From assembly GCF_014648475.1 (NCBI RefSeq), contig NZ_BMRE01000033.1, positions 1 through 64,000 of the forward strand: 64,000 bases of DNA, given 5' to 3'. The notes under the pieces were generated by a model, which saw only the letters and a program-made list of their open reading frames with translations, did no database searches and had not been told where the DNA came from. The DNA comes from Lentzea flava. Its GTDB lineage: Bacteria; Actinomycetota; Actinomycetes; Mycobacteriales; Pseudonocardiaceae. Shown piece by piece: positions 41,947-49,963 of this stretch (the first letter of the stretch is position 1; every line of letters begins with the position of its first letter). A program made the position numbers and the translations under genes.

Positions 41947-42819
41947 GTGGAGGTCCTGACCCGAGCCCAATGGCACGAACTGCGCGACGCACACGTCGCC
42001 CGCATGCGCCGGTTCACGGGTCCACATCAGGAACGGAAGCTTCGCAAGGAGAAGCATCCGGTGATGGACTTCCTCTTCACGTACTACAGCCATCGGCCCG
42101 TGCGGCTGGAGCGGTGGCATCCTGGGCCCGGTGTCGTCCTGGAGGACGCGGCGGAGTACCTGGAGTTTCCGCACTACAAGGCCACGCCGGACGGCGTCGC
42201 GCTGGACGTGGACAGCTTCCTGAAGCAGCGCGGGAAGACGCTGGAGTTCGTCCAGGCGCTGCTCACGGCGACGCTGAGCAGGCCGGCGCGGCTCGGGTGC
42301 TTCGGGCTGCACGAGTGGGCGATGGTCTACCGGCAGGAACCCGAGGAGATCAGGCACAACGCGTGGCCGCTGCGGCTCGGCAGCGACGGCACCGACCGGG
42401 TGGTGGAGGCCAGCCGGATCCAGTGCGGGCACTTCGACGCGTTCCGGTTCTTCACGCAGCCCGCGCGGCCTCGCAACACGATCCAGCCGACGCGTGAGGA
42501 CCAGGTCGCGAACGAGCAGCCGGGGTGCCTGCACGCGAACATGGACCTGTTCAAGTGGGCTTACAAGATGGAGCCCGCCACCCCGTCCGACCTGGTCGCC
42601 GACTGCTTCGAACTGGCGGTTGACGTGCGGGAACTCGACATGCAGGCCTCGCCGTACGACCTGGCGCGGCTCGGGTACGAACCGGTGCCGATCGAGACGC
42701 CGGACGGCCGCGCGGAGTACGTGCGCAGGCAGGCGGCGTTCGCCGAGCGGGCGCGGCCGTTGCGAGAACGGCTCATCTTCGTTTGCCAGTCGATACTTAC
42801 AGTGACTTCACTTCGCTGA
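41947..42819 (+). CDS. Putative 3-methyladenine DNA glycosylase-like protein
   Basis: 290 aa. It resembles a conserved actinobacterial family usually named 3-methyladenine DNA glycosylase (TRAQWHELRDAHVARMRRF opening, KHPVMDFLFTYYSHRP, GCFGLHEWAMVYR, CLHANMDLFKWAYKM). I see no helix-hairpin-helix or catalytic Asp context of AlkA/Tag, so the enzymatic label is weak. GTG 41947 has TACGGT at 41933-41938 as a possible -10. Divergent from the DUF1801 gene with only 19 bp between starts. Confidence 0.6.
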   Translation: MEVLTRAQWHELRDAHVARMRRFTGPHQERKLRKEKHPVMDFLFTYYSHRPVRLERWHPGPGVVLEDAAEYLEFPHYKATPDGVALDVDSFLKQRGKTLEFVQALLTATLSRPARLGCFGLHEWAMVYRQEPEEIRHNAWPLRLGSDGTDRVVEASRIQCGHFDAFRFFTQPARPRNTIQPTREDQVANEQPGCLHANMDLFKWAYKMEPATPSDLVADCFELAVDVRELDMQASPYDLARLGYEPVPIETPDGRAEYVRRQAAFAERARPLRERLIFVCQSILTVTSLR

Positions 42820-42882
42820 CAGAGTTCACCTGTTAGCGTGATTGGCGGTCGTCGGGGGCCGCTGAGTAGTTGTGAGGGATCG

Positions 42883-44589
42883 ATGTCTCGACACCGCGCG
42901 CTGCGGGCGAAGGTGCGGCGCGGGATCGCCAAGTGGCCCGTGCTCATCGTCGTGTTCGTCGTGCTGATCGGCCTCGGCTGGCTCGTCTTCTCGTGGGCCG
43001 GTGGAGTGCTCGACAGCCGTGCGAGGGCGCTGGCTCAGAACTGCAGCGAGGGCGACTCGGTGCTGCGCGTCGCCGCCACGCCGAGTGTCGCCGGGGCTGT
43101 TGCGGACGTCGCGCGCGCATGGAGCGCCACGCGGCCCGTCGTGTACGACCACTGCATCGCCATCGAGGTGACGTCGGCGGACTCGGCGGCCGTGCTCGAC
43201 GGCCTGACGACGACGTGGGACTCGAACAAGCTCGGTGGGCGGCCGCACGCGTGGCTGCCCGACTCGACGCTGTGGGCGAACCGGCTGAGCGCGCTCAACG
43301 CGAAGCTCGTCGGCGCGGCGCCCAAGTCGGTCGGCACCTCACCGGTGCTGCTCGCGGCCCCGGAGGCGGCGGCACCCGTGCTGAAGGACTTCCGCTGGTC
43401 GGACCTGCCCGAGGTGACGGACTGGAGCAAGTTCGGCCAGTCGTGGGGCCGGTTCAGCGTCGCGATGCCCGACCCGTCCGCGAACACGGCCTCCGCGCTG
43501 GCGATCCAGTCGGCACTGGCAGGCGGCAAGGGCCCGGTGACGGCGGAGTCGCTGGGCTCCGAGGCGTCGAAGGCCAAGCTGACCAAGCTCGCGGCCACGG
43601 TGCCGCCGGAGGTGCCGCCGACCACGCGCGAGGCGTTGCGGCGCCTGGGCGACAGCGCGACGGTGAACGCGGCGGGCTTCAGCGTCACGCCGGTGTCCGA
43701 AGTGGACCTCTACAAGCACAACACCGGCAAGGAGGCGCCGTCGAAGCCGCTCGTGGGCGTGCTCCCGGTCGGACCGGCGCCGGTGGCGGACTTCCCGTAC
43801 ATCGCCCTGGGCGGCCCCGAGGTCGGCGAGGCGGAAGTGCGCGCGGCGCAGGCGTTCCGCGAGTTCATGACCCAGCCGGCGCAGCAGAAGATCCTGGCGT
43901 CCGGCGGCCTGCGGGTGGAGTCCACTCAGGACCGTCCGTCGCCCTCCCCCGGCATCTCCTGGACCGCCGTGACGGAGAACCTCGTCCCCGCGGATGCGAC
44001 CACCACGCAGCAGATCTCGTCGGCCTGGGCCTCGGCGGACCGCGGCGGTCAGGTCGTCACGGTGCTGACCGACGTGTCGACGTCGATGAAACCCCGGCTG
44101 GACAAGGTGAAGGCCGCGCTGCGGGGCCAGGTCGACAGATCGGTGTCCGGCGCGTTCGGGCTCTGGGAGTTCGCGCGCGACCTGGACGGGTCCAAGCCCT
44201 ACAAGCAGCTGGTCGCGACCGGGCCGGTGGCGGAGAAGCGCGATGCGCTGCGCCGGTCGATCGACGGGCTCAAGACCGCGGACGGGTCGCAGCTCTACAC
44301 GTCGCTGGCGGCCTGTTACGAGACGGCGCACGACGGGTTCGTGGCGGGGCGGATCAACCGCGTTGTGGTGATCACCGACGGTGCTTCGGACGGTGGGATC
44401 GACCTGGCGGCGTTGAAGAGCCGGCTGCACGGCAAGGATCTGGCGATCAGCTTCATCGCCATCGGTGGTGAGGTGGACAAGGACGCGTTGAACGACATCG
44501 CGCAGACGACCGGTGGGTCGGTGTCCGTGGTGGAGAACGCCGACGGGGTTGATGCGGCTCTCGGGCAGGTGCTGTCGACGAAGGCCTGA
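42883..44589 (+). CDS. Membrane-anchored substrate-binding and von Willebrand A fusion protein
   Basis: 568 aa from ATG 42883. A cytoplasmic basic start is followed by a membrane helix (about residues 20-42), then an extracytoplasmic type 2 solute-binding-like domain (about 55-350; LRVAATPSVAGAVADVA, GVLPVGPAPVADFPYIAL). A C-terminal vWA domain (about 385-565) has an intact MIDAS DVSTS (397-401) and VVITDGASDGGID. Such fusions occur in Actinobacteria without a known role. They may bind metal-dependent ligands at the cell surface. No ABC transporter genes adjoin it. The next 496 bp hold a tandem repeat array. Confidence 0.82.
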   Translation: MSRHRALRAKVRRGIAKWPVLIVVFVVLIGLGWLVFSWAGGVLDSRARALAQNCSEGDSVLRVAATPSVAGAVADVARAWSATRPVVYDHCIAIEVTSADSAAVLDGLTTTWDSNKLGGRPHAWLPDSTLWANRLSALNAKLVGAAPKSVGTSPVLLAAPEAAAPVLKDFRWSDLPEVTDWSKFGQSWGRFSVAMPDPSANTASALAIQSALAGGKGPVTAESLGSEASKAKLTKLAATVPPEVPPTTREALRRLGDSATVNAAGFSVTPVSEVDLYKHNTGKEAPSKPLVGVLPVGPAPVADFPYIALGGPEVGEAEVRAAQAFREFMTQPAQQKILASGGLRVESTQDRPSPSPGISWTAVTENLVPADATTTQQISSAWASADRGGQVVTVLTDVSTSMKPRLDKVKAALRGQVDRSVSGAFGLWEFARDLDGSKPYKQLVATGPVAEKRDALRRSIDGLKTADGSQLYTSLAACYETAHDGFVAGRINRVVVITDGASDGGIDLAALKSRLHGKDLAISFIAIGGEVDKDALNDIAQTTGGSVSVVENADGVDAALGQVLSTKA

Positions 44590-44624
44590 CCGCTGTCAGA
44601 CCCGCTCCCTAGAATTGAAATTGG

Positions 44625-45087
44625 GGGAACCCGGCCGCCGTCGTGTGTGTGGTGCGTGGCCATAGGGGAACCGCGCGGCCACGGCGGCCGTTGCTCCCGC
44701 ATCCGGAACTCAGGTGCCGTGTGTGATGCACAGCCATGGGGGAACCACACCACTGCGACGGTCGTTGCCCCGCGGCATCGCAACCGGCCGCCACCGCGTT
44801 TGGCCAATAGGGAAACGTGCTGCCAGCGCGGCCGTTGCTCCCCGCATCTGGGAACCTGACCGCCGCTGTATGTGTGGTGCGCAGCCGCAGGGAACCACGC
44901 GGGCCACAGCGGCCGCTGCTCCCGCGCATGTGGGAACCCAGCCGCCGCCGTGCGTGCGGCGCGACCACCGAGAAACCGTGCTGCCACGGATGGCGTTGCT
45001 TCCACGCATGTGTGAACCAGCCGCCGCCACACGTGGTGCACGGCCACCGGGGAACCACGCGGCCACGGCGGCCGTTGCTCCCAACAT
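44625..45087. repeat. Six-unit degenerate tandem repeat array
   Basis: Six units of about 70-82 bp: 44625-44703, 44704-44778, 44779-44848, 44849-44929, 44930-45009 and 45010-45087. Each has the plan GGGAACC-x-GCCGCC, GTGTGGTGC, GGGGAACC, GCGGCC, GGCGGCCGTTGCTCCC, CAT. Units 1, 4 and 6 are most alike. Each can form a hairpin (GGGGAAC with GTTGCTCCC, enclosing GGCC with GGCC). This fills the 496-bp gap between the vWA-fusion gene and the glycosyltransferase. The last unit ends in the glycosyltransferase start codon. No spacers, so not CRISPR. Confidence 0.8.
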
Positions 45088-46243
45088 GGGGGATGCACGG
45101 ATCCTGGTCTCGTCGATGCCGTTCGCAGGCCACGTCGGCGCAATGGCCGCGGTGTCCAACGAACTCGTCAAGCGCGGCCACCACGCCATCGCGCACACAG
45201 GCGCGAAGTACCGCCACAAGTTCGAGAGCGCCGAGTGGCTGCCGTGGAAGCACGCACCGGACTTCGACGACGCCGAGCTCGGCAAGGCGTTCCCGAGCGT
45301 CAAAGACGGCAAGGGCGTGCGGGCCAACTTCGCGAACGTCCGCGACGTGCTGGTCGGCACGGGAGCCGCACAGGCACGGGACGTCCTGGAAGCGGAGTTC
45401 GACCTCGTCGTGACGGATCACCTGGCGTTCGGGGCCGCGATGGCCGCCGAACTACGCCAAGTGCCGTGGGCGACCATCGCCGTCACACCTCTGGTGGCCA
45501 GCAGACCGCTGGTCAGGGTCGTGTCGGGGTTGATCGCAGACGGGATGTTCAACCGCATGCGCGCGGAAGTCGGCCTGAAGCCGAAACCCGGCGCACTGGA
45601 GGCCTTCTACTCACCGGAACTCGTGATAGCGCAAGGGGTTCCCGAGCTGGAGACCGTGCACCCACCGCACCAGGTGCGGTTCGTCGGGCGGTTGATCAGC
45701 CCGCCACCCGCGGCCGTGCTGCCCGGCTGGTGGGCGGACCTCGACAACCGCACTGTCGTGCACGTGACGCAGGGGACGCTGGAAACCGGCGCGGACGACC
45801 TGCTGAAGCCCGCGATCGAGGCGCTGGCCGGGCACGACGCGTTGGTGGTGGCAACGACCGGAGGTGCGGCCGTCGACACGCTCGGAACGCTGCCGGACAA
45901 CGTCAGGGCGGCCGAGTTCATCCCGCACGACCTGTTGCTGCCGCGGACCGACGTGATGATCACCAACGGCGGCTGGGGTGGGGTGCTCGCCGCTATTGAG
46001 GCGGGTGTGCCGCTCGTCGTCGTGCCGGGGTCGCTGGACAAGCCTCAGGTGGCGCGACGGGTGGCGCGGGCGGGAGCCGGAGTCACCAGGCGGAAGCCGA
46101 GAGGGCTCGGGACCACGGTGGATCAGGTGCTGTCGGAGCCGCGCCACCGGGAGCGTGCGGAGGAGCTGGGACGGCAGATCAGGGCTGCCGGTGGCGCGGC
46201 CAGGGCTGCGGAACTGGTCGAGGAGCTGCTCAGGCGACGTTGA
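45086..46243 (+). CDS. UDP-glycosyltransferase family (MGT-type) glycosyltransferase
   Basis: 385 aa GT1-family enzyme with the GT-B fold. The N-terminal ILVSSMPFAGHVGAMAAVSNELVKRGH region binds the acceptor. The C-terminal nucleotide-sugar motif reads MITNGGWGGVLAAIEAGVPLVVVPGSLDKPQVARRVARAGAG; asparagine replaces the usual first histidine of HGG. It transfers a sugar to a small molecule, perhaps a natural product or antibiotic. The start is uncertain: ATG 45086 lies at the end of the repeat array and has no clear ribosome site; ATG 45116 is also in frame. The frame is open upstream through the repeats. Its end overlaps the convergent reductase by 14 bp. Confidence 0.85.
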   Translation: MGDARILVSSMPFAGHVGAMAAVSNELVKRGHHAIAHTGAKYRHKFESAEWLPWKHAPDFDDAELGKAFPSVKDGKGVRANFANVRDVLVGTGAAQARDVLEAEFDLVVTDHLAFGAAMAAELRQVPWATIAVTPLVASRPLVRVVSGLIADGMFNRMRAEVGLKPKPGALEAFYSPELVIAQGVPELETVHPPHQVRFVGRLISPPPAAVLPGWWADLDNRTVVHVTQGTLETGADDLLKPAIEALAGHDALVVATTGGAAVDTLGTLPDNVRAAEFIPHDLLLPRTDVMITNGGWGGVLAAIEAGVPLVVVPGSLDKPQVARRVARAGAGVTRRKPRGLGTTVDQVLSEPRHRERAEELGRQIRAAGGAARAAELVEELLRRR

Positions 46244-47042
46244 AGCGGTCCGGGTCCGGGCCGGTTCGGGTGCCGTTGTCCAGTTCGGCGATGACCGTCA
46301 TGTCGTCGGGGGCCAGTTCGAAGTCGAAGATGTCGATGTTCTCCTTGATCCGGTAGGGCGTGACGGACTTCGGGATCACGACGTTGCCGAGCTGGATGTG
46401 CCAGCGCAGCACGATCTGGGCCGGGGTCTTGCCGTACTTCTCGGCCAGGCCGGTGATCTCCACCCTGCCCAGCAACGCGCCCTGCGCCAGCGGTGACCAC
46501 GCCTCGGTGACGATGCGGTGGGTGACGTGGACCTTGCGCATCTCCTCCTGCTGCAGCAACGGGTGCAGCTCGATCTGGTTCACCGCCGGGGTGGTCGGGA
46601 ACTCGTCGAAGAGCCGCTGCAGGTGTGGCGTGTGGAAGTTCGAGACGCCGATGGCGCGCACTCGGCCGTCGGCGTAGAGCTTCTCGAACGCGCGCCACGT
46701 CTCGGTGTAGAGGTTGCGTTGCGGGGTCGGCCAGTGGATGAGGTAGAGGTCGAGCACGTCGCGGCGCAGGCGGCGCATGCTCTCGTCGAACGCGCGCAGC
46801 GTCGAGTCGTAGCCCTGGTCGGAGTTCCACAGCTTGGTCGTGATGAACAGGTCGGGGACGCCCGCGATGGCGTCGCCGACACCGGACTCGTTGCGGTAGG
46901 CGGCAGCCGTGTCGATGCTGCGGTAGCCCGCTTCGATCGCGGTCGTGACCGCACCGGCCACCTGGTCCTCCGGCACCTGGAAGACGCCGAAGCCGAGTTG
47001 AGGGATCCGTACTCCGTTGTTCAACGAGATCAGCGGAACCAT
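46230..47042 (-). CDS. Aldo/keto reductase (2,5-diketogluconate reductase type)
   Basis: 270 aa. The AKR tetrad is present: Asp and Tyr in SIDTAAAYRNESGVG, Lys in FITTKLW and His in YLIHWP. The cofactor region is IPKSVTPYRIKENIDIFDF. It probably reduces aldehydes or ketones with NADPH. It overlaps the upstream WYL regulator by 13 bp on the same strand, so it is in that regulator's transcript. Confidence 0.93.
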   Translation of the reverse strand: MVPLISLNNGVRIPQLGFGVFQVPEDQVAGAVTTAIEAGYRSIDTAAAYRNESGVGDAIAGVPDLFITTKLWNSDQGYDSTLRAFDESMRRLRRDVLDLYLIHWPTPQRNLYTETWRAFEKLYADGRVRAIGVSNFHTPHLQRLFDEFPTTPAVNQIELHPLLQQEEMRKVHVTHRIVTEAWSPLAQGALLGRVEITGLAEKYGKTPAQIVLRWHIQLGNVVIPKSVTPYRIKENIDIFDFELAPDDMTVIAELDNGTRTGPDPDRFNVA

Positions 47043-48001
47043 GCGCGTAGCTTGGCATCGTTGTAGACGTCCTGCATCGCCTTGATGGTTTCGATGATGT
47101 CGTGTCTCAACTCGTTTGGAGCGACCACTTCCACGTCCGCACCGAATTTGAGCAGGTCAGCAACGGCGTGACGGGTCGATTCTGTGGGAAAACCGAACTC
47201 CTCGCCCGGTTCCGGCGCGGCCTCCCTGATCACGCGCGCCTGGTGGCCGCTCAGCAGGTACTGGGTCTTGTCGAGGCCGGCTCGGGTCATGCGGACGATG
47301 ACGCGCTCGCCGTACATGCGGGCCTCGAACTGCTCCGACCACTCGGCCCAGTACCGCGCCAGGTCGAAGTCCTCCGGCCGGTCGAAGGTGTCGTCGAGGA
47401 CCTGGAGGGCTTGGACGCGGGCCACGCGGTAGGTGCGGCCGCTGCCGACGAAGTACCAGGTGCCCGCCTTCAACACCAGGCCGTACGGGTCGACCTCGCG
47501 CTCGACGGTCTGGCTGCCCCAGCGCTCGTAGGTCATGCGGACGCGGCGCTGCTCCCAGACGGCGTCGGCGATCGTGGCGAGGTGGCCGGTGGGTTCGTCG
47601 CCGCGGAACCACGTCGGGGTGTCGAGGTGGAAGCGCTGGCGGATCTGCTCGGCCCGCGAGCGCAGTTCCGTCGGCAGCGCGGCGAGGAGCTTGAGCTGGG
47701 CCGCGGCGGCGAACTCCTGCAGGCCCAGCTCCTCAGCGGGACCCGGCAGCCCTGCCAGGAAGAGCGACTGGGCCTCCGCGCCGGTGAGGCCCGTCAGGCG
47801 GGTGCGGTAGCCGTCGATCAGCTGGTAGCCGCCGGTGGGACCGCGGTCGGCGTAGATCGGGATGCCCGCGCCGCTGAGCGACTCGATGTCGCGGTAGATC
47901 GTGCGGGGCGAGACCTCGAGTTCGCTCGCGAGCTCGTCCGCGGTCATCCGGCCCCTCGACTGGAGGAGCAGGAGGACCTGGATGAGGCGGCTGGACTTCA
48001 T
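47030..48001 (-). CDS. YafY-type WYL-domain transcriptional regulator
   Basis: 323 aa from ATG 48001. The N-terminal winged HTH (RLIQVLLLLQSRGRMTADELASELEVSPRTIYRDIESL) is followed by a WYL domain (about residues 140-225, LVLKAGTWYFVGSGRTYRVARV) and a WCX extension. WYL domains sense nucleic acids or small ligands. A palindrome just upstream (48010-48028), between this gene and a DUF3224 gene, is its likely operator. Confidence 0.9.
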   Translation of the reverse strand: MKSSRLIQVLLLLQSRGRMTADELASELEVSPRTIYRDIESLSGAGIPIYADRGPTGGYQLIDGYRTRLTGLTGAEAQSLFLAGLPGPAEELGLQEFAAAAQLKLLAALPTELRSRAEQIRQRFHLDTPTWFRGDEPTGHLATIADAVWEQRRVRMTYERWGSQTVEREVDPYGLVLKAGTWYFVGSGRTYRVARVQALQVLDDTFDRPEDFDLARYWAEWSEQFEARMYGERVIVRMTRAGLDKTQYLLSGHQARVIREAAPEPGEEFGFPTESTRHAVADLLKFGADVEVVAPNELRHDIIETIKAMQDVYNDAKLRAWFR

Positions 48002-48009
48002 CTCGTAAA

Positions 48010-48028
48010 CCTGACACGAACTGTCAGG
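48010..48028. promoter_or_regulatory. Putative WYL-regulator operator
   Basis: CCTGACA-CGAAC-TGTCAGG is a perfect 7-bp inverted repeat with a 5-nt centre, 8 bp upstream of the regulator start and 22 bp upstream of the divergent DUF3224 gene. Confidence 0.7.
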
Positions 48029-48050
48029 ATCTGCCAGCAGAGTGGTCCAC

Positions 48051-48428
48051 ATGAAGGCAACCGGAACCATCGAAGTGAAGAGCTGGGACGAGAACACCTG
48101 GGACGGCCGTCCCTACCAGGAGGTCGAGGGCCGCAAGCTCACCGAGGCGCACGTGCAGTTCGCCTACGCGGGCGACGTCAACGGCATCGGGAACTGCCGG
48201 TACCTCATGTCCTACGGCGACACCGTGTGCTGGACGACGGCCCTGGAGGAGATCACGACCGACAACGGCACGCTCGTGCTGCGGCACGTCGGCGCGTACC
48301 GCGAGGGTGTCGAGGCCGTGATCGAGATCCTGGACGGCACCGGCCCCTACGCGGGCGCGCGAGGTGCGGCGACGGTCGTCTGGGCGGAGGATGGCATCGC
48401 CACCTACACGTTGGAGTACGAGGTCTGA
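48051..48428 (+). CDS. DUF3224 family protein
   Basis: 125 aa of the DUF3224 family, an allene-oxide-cyclase-like barrel (SWDENTWDGRPYQEVEGRKLTEAHVQFAYAGDVNG, then alternating strands up to the end, ATYTLEYEV). Function unknown; family members commonly sit next to WYL or MarR regulators. Likely controlled by the divergent WYL regulator. The next gene starts 2 bp after its stop. Confidence 0.87.
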   Translation: MKATGTIEVKSWDENTWDGRPYQEVEGRKLTEAHVQFAYAGDVNGIGNCRYLMSYGDTVCWTTALEEITTDNGTLVLRHVGAYREGVEAVIEILDGTGPYAGARGAATVVWAEDGIATYTLEYEV

Positions 48429-48430
48429 CG

Positions 48431-49090
48431 ATGACCAACGCCCCCGTCTACGACGCGACGAAGCAGCGGATCACCGAGCTCGTTCAGGGCAGAGATCCGC
48501 AGACGCCGGTGGCGGCGACCCCCGGCTGGTCGGTCAAGGACGTGGTGGCGCACCTCGCCGGCGGTCTGCGCGACTTCGTGGACCGCCGGTTCGACGGTGT
48601 CGAGTCGGGTGAGTGGGGCGAGCGGCAGGTCCGCGACCGGCGGGCCAACTCGCTGGACGACGCGTTCGCCGAGTGGGACGCGAACCGGGAGCTGGCCGAG
48701 CCGTTGTTCGACACGCCGATGGGGTCCGTGCTGATCTCCGAGGTCGTGCAGCACGAGCACGATCTGCGTGCGGCGCTCGGTGTGCCCGGCGATCGCGATG
48801 GCGTCGCCGTGCGTGCGGCGCTGACGAAACCGTTGCAGCAGCTGGATCAGCGGATGCGGGAGAACGACGTGCCCGCGTTGCGGATCTCGCTGGAGCACGG
48901 GGACCGGGTGCTCGGGCACGGTGAACCGGCGGGGACGTTGCGGACCACGTCGTTCGAGCTCATGCGGGCGATCGGCGGGCGGCGGTCGGTGGACCAGATC
49001 AAGGCCTTGGACTGGGACGGCGATCCGGACATCTGGATCTCCTCGCTCGCCTTGTTCGGGCGGCATCGGCCGGAGCCGTTCGAGGAGTAG
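48431..49090 (+). CDS. Maleylpyruvate isomerase-type (DinB-fold) protein
   Basis: 219 aa of the TIGR03083-type maleylpyruvate isomerase/DinB-like family. Family features: the early TPGWSVKDVVAHLAGGLRDFVDRR (with the metal-binding type His), VVQHEHDLRAALG, and an ELMRAIGGRRS block near the end. These four-helix-bundle proteins are often mycothiol-dependent enzymes in Actinobacteria. Co-transcribed with the DUF3224 gene. Confidence 0.85.
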   Translation: MTNAPVYDATKQRITELVQGRDPQTPVAATPGWSVKDVVAHLAGGLRDFVDRRFDGVESGEWGERQVRDRRANSLDDAFAEWDANRELAEPLFDTPMGSVLISEVVQHEHDLRAALGVPGDRDGVAVRAALTKPLQQLDQRMRENDVPALRISLEHGDRVLGHGEPAGTLRTTSFELMRAIGGRRSVDQIKALDWDGDPDIWISSLALFGRHRPEPFEE

Positions 49091-49101
49091 CTTGATCGGT
49101 T

Positions 49102-49707
49102 GTGGGCGACTGGCTGACCGACACGCGCGACTCCTACGACACCGTGGCCGTCAGTTACGCCGACCGCACAAGGGATCTGCTGGACGGGCTGCCGCATCTG
49201 CGGGCGGCGCTGCGGTTGTTCGCGGAGCAGGTGCGCGGGCCGGTCGCCGACGTCGGGTGCGGTCCCGGCACCATCACGGCACGCCTGCACGAGCTCGGGG
49301 TGGACGCGTTCGGGATCGACCTCTCCCCCGTGATGATCGAGCTGGCCCGGCGCACCCACCCCGGGCTGCGGTTCGAGGTGGGGTCGATGACCGAGCCGCT
49401 CGCCGAGTCCGTCGGCGGGATCATCGCCTGGTGGTCGTTGATCCACGTGCCGGACGACGAGGTGCCCACCGTGTTCGGGCACTTCCGGGAAGCGTTGCGG
49501 CCGGGCGGGTTGCTGCAGATCGGCTTCCACGTCGGTGACGAGACGCGGCTGAAGACGCAGGGCTACGGCGGGCATCCGATGCGGGTGCACGTCCACCTGC
49601 GACCACCGGAACGGGTGGCGGAGTGGTTGCGGGAGGCCGGGTTCACCGTCGAGGCGCAGTGGCTGCTCGGCGAGGACGGCGCGGTCGTCTTCGCCCGGCG
49701 CGGGTGA
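49102..49707 (+). CDS. SAM-dependent methyltransferase (class I)
   Basis: 201 aa. The SAM motif PVADVGCGPGTITARLHELG is followed by FGIDLSPVMIELAR and a family-typical WWSLIHVPDDE. Substrate unknown. The GTG start has TAGCTT at 49088-49093, whose TAG is the previous gene's stop, as a possible -10. It ends 12 bp before a small cysteine-rich ORF. Confidence 0.9.
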   Translation: MGDWLTDTRDSYDTVAVSYADRTRDLLDGLPHLRAALRLFAEQVRGPVADVGCGPGTITARLHELGVDAFGIDLSPVMIELARRTHPGLRFEVGSMTEPLAESVGGIIAWWSLIHVPDDEVPTVFGHFREALRPGGLLQIGFHVGDETRLKTQGYGGHPMRVHVHLRPPERVAEWLREAGFTVEAQWLLGEDGAVVFARRG

Positions 49708-49719
49708 GACCATCTGCCG

Positions 49720-49899
49720 GTGAGTGACCAGATCTGCCAGCGGTGCGGCGAGACCGTCGAGCTGAGCCGGGAAGACTACGAGATCTTCGAGCGGATGCAC
49801 TTCGAGTGCTTCCACTTCGCGTTCGAGCACGACCTGCACAAGCCCGGCGCTGCCGAGGACGAGGACTGCGGCGACCCCGTCTGCCCTGCAGGCGCCTGA
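49720..49899 (+). CDS. Small CxxC protein
   Basis: 59 aa from GTG 49720, 12 bp after the methyltransferase. It starts SDQICQRCGETVELS with a CxxC pair, has a Cys/His cluster in the middle (HFECFHFAFEHDLH) and two more cysteines near the acidic C-terminus. It could bind one zinc. Coding bias (G/C third positions) is good throughout. It runs into hairpin copy 3 three bases after the stop. Function unknown. Confidence 0.6.
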   Translation: MSDQICQRCGETVELSREDYEIFERMHFECFHFAFEHDLHKPGAAEDEDCGDPVCPAGA

Positions 49900-49902
49900 A
49901 AA

Positions 49903-49955
49903 TCGATGAAGGGCTCCTTCATCCACCTGACGTGGATGAAGGAGCCCTTCATCGA
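49903..49955. terminator. Perfect hairpin, tail-to-tail junction (family copy 3)
   Basis: 24-nt arms (49903-49926, 49932-49955) pair perfectly around loop CTGAC. The arm begins TCGATGAAGGGCTCC and ends TCCAC. It lies between the convergent small CxxC gene and gcvP, 8 bp past the gcvP stop. Same family as the hairpins at 9960 and 38092. Confidence 0.82.
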
Positions 49956-49963
49956 GAACAGGA

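Noticed and set aside
41947..42819. Confident assignment as AlkA/Tag DNA glycosylase
   Set aside because: No helix-hairpin-helix or catalytic Asp pattern is visible. The name is kept only as a tentative family label.
44714..45085. N-terminal extension of the glycosyltransferase through the repeat array
   Set aside because: The frame is open but encodes only low-complexity Arg/Pro/Ala repeats. The GT1 fold begins at residue 4 after ATG 45086, and the opposite strand is equally open.
44625..45087. Possible CRISPR array
   Set aside because: Units are about 77 bp, adjoin directly, differ from each other along their whole length and have no unique spacers. No cas genes are near.
45086..46243. 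Specific call as macrolide-inactivating glycosyltransferase
   Set aside because: The family resemblance is general, a key His of the HGG motif is Asn, and there is no resistance or biosynthesis context.
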